DNA of 35,370 bases from Pseudolabrys sp. (GCA_019689975.1 JADGGK010000032.1:1-35370), one strand, 5' to 3'; positions 18,307 through 26,939 are shown, counted from the first letter of the stretch. Numbers and translations are program-made. The notes: generated by a model not told the origin, from the sequence alone.

Positions 18307-20613
18307 ATGGGTGAATTCGCGATCGGTCAAGGCATCTCGCGCTTCGAGGATCCCCGCCTGCTGCGCGGCGGCGGACGCTATGTCGATGACATCAAGCTGC
18401 CGGGCATGGCGCACGGCGTGGTCCTGCGTTCGCCGCACGCGCATGCCCGGATCAAATCGATCGACACCGCCGCCGCCGCGGCGGCGCCGGGCGTGCTCTG
18501 CGTTCTGACCGCCGCGGATTTCGCGGCCGCCGGCTGGACCGATCTGCCGGTGCCGAGCGGCCTCAAGCGGCGCGACGGCGCGCCGATGTACCGCCCGCGC
18601 TATCCCATCCTCGCCGACGGGGTCGTGCGCTGGGTCGGCGACCCGGTGGCCTTTGTCGTCGCCGAGACCGCCGCGCAGGCGGCGGACGCGGCCGAGCTGA
18701 TCGCCGTCGACTACGAGGAACTGCCGGCCGTCACCTCGACCGCGGAAGCCATGAAACCGGGCGCGCCGCGGGTGTGGGAGGACTGCCCGGACAATGTCTC
18801 GTTCGTGGAGCTGATCGGCGACAAGGCGGCGGTCGACGCGGCCTTCGCCGCCGCGGCCCACGTCGTCCGCGGTGATTTCGTCATCAATCGCGTGACCGCG
18901 GCGACGATGGAACCACGCAATGCCATCGGCGACTACAACGCCGCCGATCGGCGCTACACGCTCTATACCGCACTGCAGCGGCCGCACCCGGTCCGTACCG
19001 ACCTCGCGCGGCTGATGAAGGTGCCGGAAAGCAAGATCCGCATCGTGACCGGCGACACCGGCGGCTCGTTCGGCATGAAATCGCCGGTCTACAACGAGAT
19101 GCCGATGGTCCTCTTGGCCTCCAGACGCATCGGCAGGCCGGTCAAATGGGTCGCGAGCCGCACCGAATCCTTCCTCTCCGACGCGCAGGGCCGCGACAAC
19201 GTCACGCATGCCGAACTGGCTCTCGACGGGGCCTATCGTTTCCTTGCCCTGCGCGTGACGACGACGGCGGCGATCGGCGCCTATCTGCAATCGGCGATGC
19301 CGGCCTTCGTTTTCAACGCCGGCACCCTGGCCGGGGTGTACAGAACGCCGGCCATATATGTCGACATCACCGCGGTGTTCACCAATACCAATCCGGTGCG
19401 CCCGTATCGCGGCAACGGCCGGCCCGAAGCCGCCTTCGTGATCGAACGCATGGTCGACCTGGCCGCACGCGAGCTCGGCATCGACGCAACCGAACTGCGC
19501 CGCAAGAACTACATTCCGCCCGACGCGATGCCGTTCAAGACCGGCCTCACTTTTACCTACGACTCGGGCGAGTTCGAAAAGAACATGGATCTTGCGCTCG
19601 CCGCCGCCGACGTGAAGGGTTTTGCGGCCCGCAAGGCCGAAGCGCGCAGGAACGGCAAGCTGCGCGGCCTCGGCATCTCCAACACCATCGAGCGCGCGGG
19701 AGCGGCGAGCCTGGAAGGCGCCGAGATCCGCTTCGACCGCTCGGGCAGCGTGACGCTCTATTCGGGCTCGAACAGCCAGGGCCAGGGCCACGAGACCGTG
19801 TTCAAGCAGCTCGTGTGCGATCGGCTCGGGCTTGATCCGGCGGACGTGCAATACATCCAGGGCGACACCGACGAGGTCTTTTTCGGGGAGGGAGCCGGAG
19901 GCTCGCGATCGGCCACGCTCGCAGGCTCCGCCTTTCATCTCGCCGCGGAGAAGATCGTCGCCAAGGCGCGCTTGATCGCCGCGCACATGTTGAAGGTCCA
20001 GGAAAGCGAGCTCAGCTTCGAAGAGGGGGTCTTCTCGACCCCGCGGACCAACCGCGCGCTCTCGATCAAGGAGCTCGCCGTCGCCTCGCTCGAGCCGCAA
20101 AATCTGCCGCCGGGCGTCGAGCCCGGTCTTTCCGCGAGCGCCGTCTATGCGGCGCCGGTCGCCAACTATCCGAACGGCTGCCATATCTGCGAGGTGGAGA
20201 TCGATCGCGAGACCGGCGAGACGCGGATCGTGCGCTACACGGTGGTCGACGACGTCGGGACGGTGCTGAACGAAAAACTGCTGCACGGCCAGATCCATGG
20301 CGGCATCGCGCAGGGTGCGGGTCAGGCCTTGATGGAGGACATCCGTTTCGACCGGTCCGGCCAGCTCGTCACCGCCTCCTTCATGGACTACGCGATGCCG
20401 CGCGCGCATCACTTCTGCGGCTTCGACGTGGAGAGCAATCCCGTCCCCACCAAGACCAACCCGCTCGGCGTCAAGGGCGCCGGCGAGGCCGGTTGCGTCG
20501 GCGCCCTGCCCGCGGTGATGAACGCGGTCATCGACGCGCTTTCGGAATTCGGCATTCGCCACATCGAGATGCCGGCCACCCCCGAACGCATCTGGCGGGC
20601 CATGCGGCGCTGA
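18307..20613 (+). CDS. xanthine-dehydrogenase-family molybdopterin-binding large subunit (CoxL/aldehyde dehydrogenase-like)
   Basis: Molybdenum hydroxylase large subunit of 768 residues. Its N-terminal a/b-hammerhead domain (about 15-125) is followed by the molybdopterin-binding domains. GGSFGMK (252-258) and the GVKGAGEAG motif with the catalytic-type glutamate E727 are present. The active-site loop is YRGNGR (367-372), without the AYRCSFR signature of true form-I CO dehydrogenase, so the substrate is an aldehyde, N-heterocycle or similar and cannot be named. Such subunits normally act with an FAD medium subunit and a 2x[2Fe-2S] small subunit; neither is encoded beside it. The upstream spacer is 148 nt, with only GGA near the ATG as a ribosome site. 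Confidence 0.88.
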   Translation: MGEFAIGQGISRFEDPRLLRGGGRYVDDIKLPGMAHGVVLRSPHAHARIKSIDTAAAAAAPGVLCVLTAADFAAAGWTDLPVPSGLKRRDGAPMYRPRYPILADGVVRWVGDPVAFVVAETAAQAADAAELIAVDYEELPAVTSTAEAMKPGAPRVWEDCPDNVSFVELIGDKAAVDAAFAAAAHVVRGDFVINRVTAATMEPRNAIGDYNAADRRYTLYTALQRPHPVRTDLARLMKVPESKIRIVTGDTGGSFGMKSPVYNEMPMVLLASRRIGRPVKWVASRTESFLSDAQGRDNVTHAELALDGAYRFLALRVTTTAAIGAYLQSAMPAFVFNAGTLAGVYRTPAIYVDITAVFTNTNPVRPYRGNGRPEAAFVIERMVDLAARELGIDATELRRKNYIPPDAMPFKTGLTFTYDSGEFEKNMDLALAAADVKGFAARKAEARRNGKLRGLGISNTIERAGAASLEGAEIRFDRSGSVTLYSGSNSQGQGHETVFKQLVCDRLGLDPADVQYIQGDTDEVFFGEGAGGSRSATLAGSAFHLAAEKIVAKARLIAAHMLKVQESELSFEEGVFSTPRTNRALSIKELAVASLEPQNLPPGVEPGLSASAVYAAPVANYPNGCHICEVEIDRETGETRIVRYTVVDDVGTVLNEKLLHGQIHGGIAQGAGQALMEDIRFDRSGQLVTASFMDYAMPRAHHFCGFDVESNPVPTKTNPLGVKGAGEAGCVGALPAVMNAVIDALSEFGIRHIEMPATPERIWRAMRR

Positions 20614-20726
20614 ACGGGGCGGAAAGAACTGCAAGTCGGCGCGGAAGGCAGTAAGCTAGCGCTGATTCGGCGATAGCCGCCGTCTCCTGCGTTGCGTTTC
20701 GGTGCCGTCCTGGTGAAAAACCGCGC

Positions 20727-20747
20727 CGAGCGCGCCTTGCGCGCTCG
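20727..20747 (+). promoter_or_regulatory. leader hairpin before the FkbM-type gene
   Basis: A perfect 8-bp inverted repeat CGAGCGCG / CGCGCTCG with a 5-nt loop ends 5 nt before the AAGGAG ribosome-binding site (20753-20758) of the next gene. It could shield the mRNA 5' end or modulate translation. It might instead be the terminator of the preceding gene, but it has no T-tract and lies about 110 nt past that stop. Confidence 0.35.
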
Positions 20748-20765
20748 CGTGCAAGGAGACTTCCC

Positions 20766-21590
20766 ATGCGCAATGTCGGTCGCAAGCTCGCGTTCGTGCT
20801 CGCTTCCTCCAACCACGGCACCATGATCGTCAACCGATTCGATTACCGCATGACGGGGCCGACGAGCGGCATCGGCGTGGGCTATCAGCTGCTGCAAAAC
20901 GCGTGCTTCGATCCCATCGAGGTCGAGCTCGCCTTGCAGCTCCTCGACCAGCGGCGCCGGTTCCACGGCGACGGCGTGGTCGCGATCGACTGCGGCGCGA
21001 ATATCGGCGTGCACACGATCGAATGGGCCACCGCCATGACCGGCTGGGGCTCCGTGATCGCCATCGAGGCGCAGGAGAGAATCTACTATGCGCTCGCCGG
21101 CAACATCGCCATCAACAACTGTTTCAATGCCATCGCCATTCACGCCGCGGTATCGTCCGAAAGCGGGATCCTGCGCATCCCGAATCCCGACTATTTCACG
21201 CCCTCGAGCTTCGGCAGCCTCGAATTGAGGCGGCGCGCCGGCAACGAGTTCATCGGACAGGCCATTGACTACGCCGAGGACAAGATGGTGCCGGTGCAGA
21301 AGATGCCGCTCGACGCCCTCAAGCTTGCGCGCGCGGATCTCATCAAGATCGACGTCGAGGGCATGGAACTCGAGGTCCTCGAAGGCGCGCGCGAGCTCCT
21401 TGCGACCAAGCGGCCGATCCTCCTCGTCGAATCGATCAAGGCCGGCCGAGACGCCCTCTGCGCGTTCCTCGGCGAGCGCGGCTACCACGTCGTGGAGGCG
21501 GGCATCAATCTGCTCGCCATTCACGAAAGCGACCAGACGCTGACGCAGCTCAGAATAGCGCCGCGCGAATCGCAGCCTTCCGCCGCCTGA
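20766..21590 (+). CDS. FkbM-family SAM-dependent methyltransferase
   Basis: Class I methyltransferase of 274 residues. Motif I is VVAIDCGANIGVHTIEW (71-87), the acidic residue after beta-2 is in AIEAQE (around 101), and the FkbM-typical DLIKIDVEGMELEVLEGA stretch begins at residue 191. These proteins O-methylate sugars, polyketides or other small molecules; no substrate can be read from the sequence. The protein has no signal peptide or membrane segment. AAGGAG precedes the ATG with a 7-nt spacer. No glycosyltransferase or polysaccharide gene is next to it, and it converges with cysH with 16 nt between stops. Confidence 0.85.
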   Translation: MRNVGRKLAFVLASSNHGTMIVNRFDYRMTGPTSGIGVGYQLLQNACFDPIEVELALQLLDQRRRFHGDGVVAIDCGANIGVHTIEWATAMTGWGSVIAIEAQERIYYALAGNIAINNCFNAIAIHAAVSSESGILRIPNPDYFTPSSFGSLELRRRAGNEFIGQAIDYAEDKMVPVQKMPLDALKLARADLIKIDVEGMELEVLEGARELLATKRPILLVESIKAGRDALCAFLGERGYHVVEAGINLLAIHESDQTLTQLRIAPRESQPSAA

Positions 21591-21606
21591 CATTCCGCGC
21601 TCGCGC

Positions 21607-22425
21607 CTACTCGGCGCGTCGCCGGTATGCGACGTTGCGCGGCAGATGCAGGCCGCACTCCCGGCTCGTCGCGTTCTCCCACCACCAGCGGCCGTCGCGC
21701 TCGGATTCGCCGGGCCCGATCGCGCGCGTGCAGGGTGCGCAACCGATCGAGACAAATCCCTTGGCGTGCAAGGCATTGACGGGAACGCCGTGCGCGTCGA
21801 TCGCCTCGAGCACCGCCGCGCGCGTCCAGTCGAACAACGGATTGAGCTTGAGCAGATCGCGGCTCGTATCGTAGCTGACCATCCCCGCTTGGCGGCGCAC
21901 CTCGGTCTGATCCGCGCGGGTGCCGGTGATCCAGGCCTGCGCGCCGGCAAGCGCGCGGTCGAGCGGCCTGACCTTGCGCACGTCGCAGCAGGCCATGCGC
22001 GCCTCGCGCGAAGCGTAGAATCCTTCGATGCCCTGCCGCTCGACGAGCGCCTCGAGCGCGCTCGCATCGGGATAGAACGCGCGGATGCGCCGTCCGTAGC
22101 GTCGTTCGGTCTCCGCCCACAGGGCATAGGTTTCGGGAAACAGTCGCCCGGTGTCGAGCGTGACGACGTCGATATCGAGATCGCGCTCGCAGATCCAATG
22201 AAAGATCAATTGCCCTTCGACGCCGAAACCGTGCGTGAACACGATCCGCCCGTCGAGCGCGGCGCGCAGGTAGGACAGGCGCTCCGGCGGCGACAAAGGC
22301 AGGAGCGCCTCGGCATGGCGAGCCGCATCGAACGCCTCGCCGCGCGCCGGCACGCAGACCGCCATCGCCGTCCCGCGCGCAACGCCCGGTTCCTCTGTTT
22401 CCGCAATCGACGGGCTTTCGAGCAT
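21607..22425 (-). CDS. cysH: assimilatory adenylyl-sulfate (APS) reductase
   Basis: Reduces adenylylsulfate to sulfite with thioredoxin in sulfate assimilation. Of the two CysH classes, this one has the [4Fe-4S] cysteines C146-C147 and C229/C232 plus the catalytic ECGLH cysteine C257, which marks APS rather than PAPS reductase. The nucleotide-binding region starts at FTHGFGVEGQLIFHWI (63-78), with TLDTGRLFPETY following. Length is 272 residues. The ATG has no Shine-Dalgarno sequence and lies right where transcription from the proposed promoter would start. A start 20 codons later (22365) is possible. Sulfide made downstream could feed the cysteine synthase at the start of the window. Sulfite reductase and ATP sulfurylase genes are absent here. 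Confidence 0.92.
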   Translation of the reverse strand: MLESPSIAETEEPGVARGTAMAVCVPARGEAFDAARHAEALLPLSPPERLSYLRAALDGRIVFTHGFGVEGQLIFHWICERDLDIDVVTLDTGRLFPETYALWAETERRYGRRIRAFYPDASALEALVERQGIEGFYASREARMACCDVRKVRPLDRALAGAQAWITGTRADQTEVRRQAGMVSYDTSRDLLKLNPLFDWTRAAVLEAIDAHGVPVNALHAKGFVSIGCAPCTRAIGPGESERDGRWWWENATSRECGLHLPRNVAYRRRAE

Positions 22426-22429
22426 GGCG

Positions 22430-22474
22430 CAGATATGGGCGCCGCGGCGCGTCCGTCAAACAAAAAATATTATT
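22430..22474 (-). promoter_or_regulatory. cysH: candidate cysH promoter with A/T-rich upstream element
   Basis: On the minus strand an AT tract (about 22458-22474, an AATAATATTTTTTGTTT run) leads into TTGACG (22454-22459). After 17 nt comes ATATCT (22431-22436), a poor -10. TTGACG matches the -35 consensus at five of six positions. The predicted transcription start falls within a few bases of the cysH ATG, leaving essentially no leader. The AT tract may be an UP element or a regulator site. Confidence 0.5.
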
Positions 22475-22706
22475 CGGCATCCGCGCCGAGTCGTGGCGCG
22501 GCTTTGCGGCAGGGGCGCAGGGAGAAAAACGGATGTTCTGCAGACGAGGCGCGACGCGACGGCAAGAAATTTATCGCCGATCACCATCGAGCGAGAGCAA
22601 AGCTGGCGCGCAACCGCAGGAAAAGGGAAGTTTCTTGCCGGGCGAAAGGAGATCGTCATGCCCTCCGACCTCGGCGCGACAAGAAATGCTTTCGATAGCG
22701 CCCCGC
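22475..22706. other. gene-free stretch between ilvA and cysH
   Basis: This is most of a 304-nt interval without a recognisable gene. Plus-strand frames opening at 22533 (after GGGAG) and 22658 (after AAAGGAG) run straight into the antisense of ilvA and show no family resemblance, so they are not called. A-rich purine patches occur around 22600-22660. I see no known RNA fold. Confidence 0.5.
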
Positions 22707-22725
22707 CGGGAAAGGTCTTTTCCCG
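22707..22725 (-). terminator. hairpin immediately after ilvA
   Basis: A perfect 7-bp inverted repeat CGGGAAA / TTTCCCG with a 5-nt loop lies 4 nt beyond the ilvA stop. The minus-strand sequence that follows is GC-rich without a T-tract, so termination would be weak or factor-assisted. Confidence 0.4.
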
Positions 22726-22729
22726 CGCG

Positions 22730-23947
22730 TCACTGCAGCGCGCCGAGATCGATGCGCGCCGGCTCGAAGCCGTCGGCGGCAAGCGCCGCAAGAATTTCCT
22801 CCGCATGTGCGGCGTCGCGCGTTTCGAGGGTGATGTCGATCTTGGCGCCCTTGGCCGGGACATCGAGAAACAGTCGACGGTGCGCGACCTCGAGGATGTT
22901 GGCGCCGAGCGCACCGAGGCGGCTCGCTATGGCGCCGAGCACGCCGGGCTGGTCCGAGATGGTCAGGCGCACCGATATGATGCGGTTGTCGCGTTCGAGT
23001 TCCCGCACCGTGATCGAGGCGAGAATGCGCGGATCGACATTGCCGCCCGAGAGGATGAGCCCGACCCGCTTGCCGCGAAATCGCGTCGGCTCCTGCAGCA
23101 GCGCGGCAAGACCGGCGGCGCCGGCGCCTTCGGCGACCGTTTTCTGCAGCGTGGTGTAGGCGTTCACCGCCCGCTCGAGATGCGTTTCGTCGACCAGCAC
23201 GATATCCGAGACGAGCTCCCGCACGATCGCGACGGTCGGACCGGTGACCTTCTTGATCGCGATCCCTTCCGCCAGCGTCGGTCCGGCCGCGAGGCGGTTC
23301 TCCCCGCGCAGCGCGTTGCGCATCGAGGGATAGAGCGCGGCTTCCACTCCGACCACGGCGATCGCGGGATTGACGGCCTTGGCCGCGATCGCGTTGCCGG
23401 AAATGAGTCCGCCTCCGCCGATCGGGATGACGAGCATGTCGAGGTCCGGAACCTCCTCCAGCATTTCAAGCGCGATCGTCCCCTGGCCCGCGATGATGTG
23501 GGGATCCGCATAGGGATGCACCTCGATCAGGCCGCGTTCGGCGATCAGTTGCTCGACGCGTGCCTGCGCCTCGCCGACCGAATCGCCGTACAGTTCGACC
23601 GCGGCGCCCAAGGCGCGAGTCGCGGCCACCTTCACGAAGGGTGTTCCCACCGGCATAACGATCGTTGCCGGAATGGCGAGCCGCGCGGCGTGATAGGCGA
23701 CGGCCTGGGCGTGGTTGCCGGCCGACATGCCGACGACGCCCCGCGCGCGCTCGGAGGCGCCGAGGGAGGAGAGTTTCACCAGGGCGCCGCGGTCCTTGAA
23801 GGAGTTGGTGACCTGGAAATTCTCATATTTGACGAAGACCGTGGCGCCCGTGAGCGCCGACAGTTTCGGCGCCGGCAACATCGGCGTGCGCACCACCGCG
23901 CCGGCAAGCAGCCGGCGCGCATGCTCGATATCCTTGATCGTGATCAT
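22730..23947 (-). CDS. ilvA: threonine ammonia-lyase (threonine dehydratase) with C-terminal ACT domain
   Basis: PLP fold-type II enzyme of 405 residues that deaminates threonine to 2-oxobutyrate, the entry to isoleucine. K51 in TNSFKDRGA is the PLP lysine; the glycine loop is MSAGNHAQAVAYHA and a further phosphate loop IPIGGGGLISG is present. From about residue 330 an ACT domain follows (ISVRLTISDQPGVLGAIASRLG, with NILEVAHRR), as in the single-ACT class rather than the double-domain E. coli IlvA. GGGAG precedes the ATG by 5 nt. It is divergent from the RDD gene across 139 nt. Confidence 0.94.
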   Translation of the reverse strand: MITIKDIEHARRLLAGAVVRTPMLPAPKLSALTGATVFVKYENFQVTNSFKDRGALVKLSSLGASERARGVVGMSAGNHAQAVAYHAARLAIPATIVMPVGTPFVKVAATRALGAAVELYGDSVGEAQARVEQLIAERGLIEVHPYADPHIIAGQGTIALEMLEEVPDLDMLVIPIGGGGLISGNAIAAKAVNPAIAVVGVEAALYPSMRNALRGENRLAAGPTLAEGIAIKKVTGPTVAIVRELVSDIVLVDETHLERAVNAYTTLQKTVAEGAGAAGLAALLQEPTRFRGKRVGLILSGGNVDPRILASITVRELERDNRIISVRLTISDQPGVLGAIASRLGALGANILEVAHRRLFLDVPAKGAKIDITLETRDAAHAEEILAALAADGFEPARIDLGALQ

Positions 23948-24086
23948 TGCAGCTCCCTACCGCGACCGGCTCCCGCCGCGGAACGGCGGATCGTCCGGAT
24001 TGCACGCTGCCCCCTTGCGGCGGACCGATTTTTTCTCCATGTCGAACCCATCCGGTCTCCCGGACCCGACGGCCCGGAGTCAAGCC

Positions 24087-24605
24087 ATGGCGATCGATAT
24101 CAAGCCTCATGCCTACGACCCGACGCGAAATCCGGAACTGTTTGAAGGCGTCCTTGCCCGGCGGGTGATCGCCTTCGCGATCGATTTCGTTCTCATCGCC
24201 ATTCCGGTGGTGGCGGCCGCGATGCTGATCTTCGCCTTCGGCATCGTCACGCTGGGGCTCGGCTTCGCGCTTTATTGGCTTTTGCCGCCGGCCACGGTGA
24301 TCTGGGCGCTCGTCTATTTCGGCATGACGCTCGGCGGCCCGCATTCGGCGACGATCGGCATGCGGGTCATGGAGCTGGAAATGCGGACGTGGTACGGCGC
24401 CCCCGCCTATTTCGTGCTCGGTGCCGTGCACGCGGTGGTTTTCTGGGTGACGGTGTCGATGCTCACGCCGCTCGTTCTGCTGGTGTGCTTCTTCAACGAA
24501 CGCCGGCGCTTGCTGCACGACATTCTCCTCGGCACCGTCATCATCAACAATCCGCAACGGGCGAATGCCCTGCGCGCCGCGACCGCCGGCGCCGGCGGCT
24601 TCTGA
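24087..24605 (+). CDS. RDD-family inner-membrane protein
   Basis: Protein of 172 residues with the RDD pattern: an N-terminal membrane segment region beginning ARRVIAFAIDFVLIAIPVVAA (the R and D of the family in VIAFAIDF), a second hydrophobic stretch near 50-78, GATIGMRVMELE-like (HSATIGMRVM, about 90-99) and a third segment near 108-135, ending in RRRLLHDILLGTVI. Function is unknown for most members; some have been linked to Na+/H+ exchange. The ATG chosen has GGAG about 7 nt upstream; an ATG at 24039 lacks a ribosome site. It precedes bpt by 75 nt, a pairing I recall from other Hyphomicrobiales. Confidence 0.85.
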   Translation: MAIDIKPHAYDPTRNPELFEGVLARRVIAFAIDFVLIAIPVVAAAMLIFAFGIVTLGLGFALYWLLPPATVIWALVYFGMTLGGPHSATIGMRVMELEMRTWYGAPAYFVLGAVHAVVFWVTVSMLTPLVLLVCFFNERRRLLHDILLGTVIINNPQRANALRAATAGAGGF

Positions 24606-24680
24606 AGGGCTTTGACGCGCGCCGCGCGCCGCGCGATGCTATAGCACGACCGACCGAGGCGACGTGACCAACGACGATCA

Positions 24681-25430
24681 GTGACCCAGCATTCTCGCGA
24701 TACGCCGCAGTTCTATCTGACCGCTCCTTCCCCCTGCCCCTATCTGGAAGGCCAGCAGGAGCGCAAGGTCTTCACGCATCTCGTCGGCGAACGCGCCGCC
24801 GAGCTCAACGACCTGTTGACCCATGGCGGTTTCCGCCGCAGCCAGTCGATCGCCTATCGTCCGGCCTGCGAGACGTGCCGCGCCTGCGTGTCGGTCCGCG
24901 TGCTCGCCGCCGAATTCCGTCCCAGCCGCGGCATGCGCCGCGTCCTGCGCCGCAACCGTGACGTCGTCGGCGAAATGCGGCCGCCGCAACCCACGTCGGA
25001 GCAATACTCGGTTTTTCGCGCCTATCTCGATGCGCGTCACCGCAACGGCGGAATGGCCGACATGACCGTGCTCGACTACGCGATGATGGTCGAGGACAGT
25101 CATGTCGACACGCGTATCATCGAATACCGCCAATACGGGCCCGGCGCGCGGACGAAGGGACGCGGCGGCGGCGCCTTGCTCGCGGTCGCCCTCACGGACG
25201 TGCTCGCCGACGGTCTGTCGATGGTCTATTCGTTCTTCGAACCCGGAGCCGGCGACCGGTCGCTCGGCACGCTCATGATTCTCGACCATATCGAGCGCGC
25301 GAGGGCCATGGGGCTTGCCTATGTCTATCTCGGCTATTGGGTGCCGGGCTCGCGCAAGATGGATTACAAGGCGCGGTTCCTGCCGCAGGAGCGGCTCTTA
25401 CCCGGCGGCTGGACACGCATCGCGCGGTGA
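24681..25430 (+). CDS. bpt: leucyl (arginyl)-tRNA--protein transferase, Bpt/Ate type
   Basis: N-end-rule enzyme of 249 residues that adds leucine from Leu-tRNA to proteins with acidic N-termini, marking them for ClpS/ClpAP. It has the [16 protein letters not shown]-terminal signature with C19, and the cysteine cluster C63-x2-C66-x2-C69 (CETCRAC). The DupliGNAT-like C-terminal part has [17 protein letters not shown] and [17 protein letters not shown]. The start is GTG; no in-frame ATG lies between it and the upstream stop. A six-codon GTG frame at 24664 ends across this start codon. Confidence 0.93.
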   Translation: MTQHSRDTPQFYLTAPSPCPYLEGQQERKVFTHLVGERAAELNDLLTHGGFRRSQSIAYRPACETCRACVSVRVLAAEFRPSRGMRRVLRRNRDVVGEMRPPQPTSEQYSVFRAYLDARHRNGGMADMTVLDYAMMVEDSHVDTRIIEYRQYGPGARTKGRGGGALLAVALTDVLADGLSMVYSFFEPGAGDRSLGTLMILDHIERARAMGLAYVYLGYWVPGSRKMDYKARFLPQERLLPGGWTRIAR

Positions 25431-25495
25431 ACGGTCGATCGCGCCGGCGCGGGCGAAACCCGGCCTGCGCCGCGGCGATCCGACGAGATCCGGCC

Positions 25496-26812
25496 TCAGC
25501 CGCCGATTCCGACGCCCGCCAGCGACAGTCCCAGTGTCTGCAGGATCAGGAAGAGATTGAGACACACGACGACCGCCGCCCCCGCGATGGCGGCGATCTG
25601 GGTCATGCGGCCGTTCACGAACGGTCCCATGACGTCGCGTCGGCCGGTAAAGAACAGGAGCGAGACCATCGGCAGGGGCAAGGCGATGCTGAGCACGACT
25701 TGGCTGATGACCAGCGCATTCGTGGCATTGACGCCGAGCGCCACGACCGCAAAAGCCGGTAGCATGGTCACCAGCCTGCGGACCCAGATCGGGATCCGGA
25801 ATCCGACGAAGCCTTGCATGATCATCTGACCGGCCATGGTCCCGACGGTCGAGCTCGATATTCCCGATACGATCAGCGACAGCAGGAAGACGCCGGCGGC
25901 GCCCATGCCGAGCAGCGGCGCGAGCGTATGATAGGCGGTCTCGATCTCGGCGACCTCGGGATGGCCGGCGTGGAATGCGCTCGAGGCCATCATGACCATC
26001 GCCATGTTCACGAGGCCCGCCACGGCCAAGGCGATGACCACCTCGCGATTGGAGAAACGCAGGATCGTCCGTCTTTGCGCGTCGTCGTCGGCCAGCATAC
26101 GCGCCTGCGTCAAACCGGAATGAAGATAGACGGCGTGCGGCATCACGGTCGCGCCGATGATGCCGACGGAAAGAAGCAGCGCGCCGGCGTCGGGAAGTTG
26201 CGGCAGGAAGATTTGCTTCACCGCCGAGGCCCAATCGACCGGGACGATCACGAGCTCGACGACGTAACACAGCGCGATGATGCTGACCATGCCGCCGATG
26301 ATGAGTTCGATCGGCCGGAATCCGAACGCCTCGAAGAACAAGATTCCGTAGGTCACGACGGCAGTGACCGCCATTCCGGCAAGAAGCGGCATCTCAAATA
26401 GCAGCGAGAGGCCGATGGCACCGCCGAGGAATTCGGCGAGATCCGTCGCCATGGCGGCGATCTCGCTCACGATCCACATGACGACGACCACCGGCCGCGG
26501 AAAATGCTCGCGACACATCTCCGCCAGGTTGCGGCCGGTGACGATCCCGAGCTTGGCCGAGAGCGCCTGGAACAGCATGGCGATGAGATTGGCGGCCAGC
26601 ACGACCCACAGCAGCGTGTAGCCGTATTTCGCTCCCGCCTGGATGTTGGTCGCGAAATTGCCCGGATCCATGTAGGCGATGGAGGCGATGACGGCCGGCC
26701 CGGCGAATGCGAGATAGGCGCGCATTCCCGCCGGCCGGCCGGCGAGGACATGGCGCGCCGCGGCGACGGTCCGTTCCGTCAGGGATTTCTCCGGCGGGGA
26801 AGCCGCTTCCAT
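25496..26812 (-). CDS. mntH: NRAMP-family divalent metal (Mn2+) transporter
   Basis: Proton-coupled manganese/iron importer of the inner membrane, 438 residues with about eleven hydrophobic segments. The metal-site motif DPGNFATN (49-56) in the first helix and MPHAVYLHS in the sixth (around residue 228) are both intact. The ATG at 26812 is preferred, with GAGG somewhat far upstream; a GTG at 26836 would add eight residues. It ends convergent with bpt with 65 nt between. Its promoter carries overlapping dyads that suggest control by a Fur-family manganese regulator (Mur) or similar. Confidence 0.92.
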   Translation of the reverse strand: MEAASPPEKSLTERTVAAARHVLAGRPAGMRAYLAFAGPAVIASIAYMDPGNFATNIQAGAKYGYTLLWVVLAANLIAMLFQALSAKLGIVTGRNLAEMCREHFPRPVVVVMWIVSEIAAMATDLAEFLGGAIGLSLLFEMPLLAGMAVTAVVTYGILFFEAFGFRPIELIIGGMVSIIALCYVVELVIVPVDWASAVKQIFLPQLPDAGALLLSVGIIGATVMPHAVYLHSGLTQARMLADDDAQRRTILRFSNREVVIALAVAGLVNMAMVMMASSAFHAGHPEVAEIETAYHTLAPLLGMGAAGVFLLSLIVSGISSSTVGTMAGQMIMQGFVGFRIPIWVRRLVTMLPAFAVVALGVNATNALVISQVVLSIALPLPMVSLLFFTGRRDVMGPFVNGRMTQIAAIAGAAVVVCLNLFLILQTLGLSLAGVGIGG

Positions 26813-26854
26813 GCTCTTGCACCGCCTCGGTTGCACCGCGCCTCGCCGCCCCGT

Positions 26855-26888
26855 TACATAGAGTAGTTGCGACTAATTTGCAATTGCA
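26855..26888 (-). promoter_or_regulatory. mntH: mntH promoter overlapped by a Fur/Mur-like dyad
   Basis: Minus-strand -35 TTGCAA (26878-26883) and -10 TATGTA (26855-26860) are separated by exactly 17 nt. A 17-bp dyad TTGC-N9-GCAA (26867-26883) covers the -35 and spacer, and a perfect 10-bp palindrome TGCAATTGCA (26879-26888) overlaps its edge. In rhizobia, mntH is repressed by the Fur homologue Mur in the presence of manganese; the site is placed as expected for such an operator. The regulator identity is inference. Confidence 0.6.
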
Positions 26889-26939
26889 TCTATCCTCCGC
26901 CGGCCATCCCCCCGCGAAACCATGGCGCTGGGCCCGGCC

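Noticed and set aside
18277-20634. Minus-strand frame of about 785 codons opposite the molybdenum hydroxylase subunit
   Set aside because: Antisense shadow; the plus strand carries all molybdopterin motifs.
22533-23159. Plus-strand frames starting near 22533 and 22658 with good-looking ribosome sites
   Set aside because: AAAGGAG before 22658 is attractive, but both frames read straight into the antisense of ilvA and match nothing known; chance purine-rich sequence is more likely.
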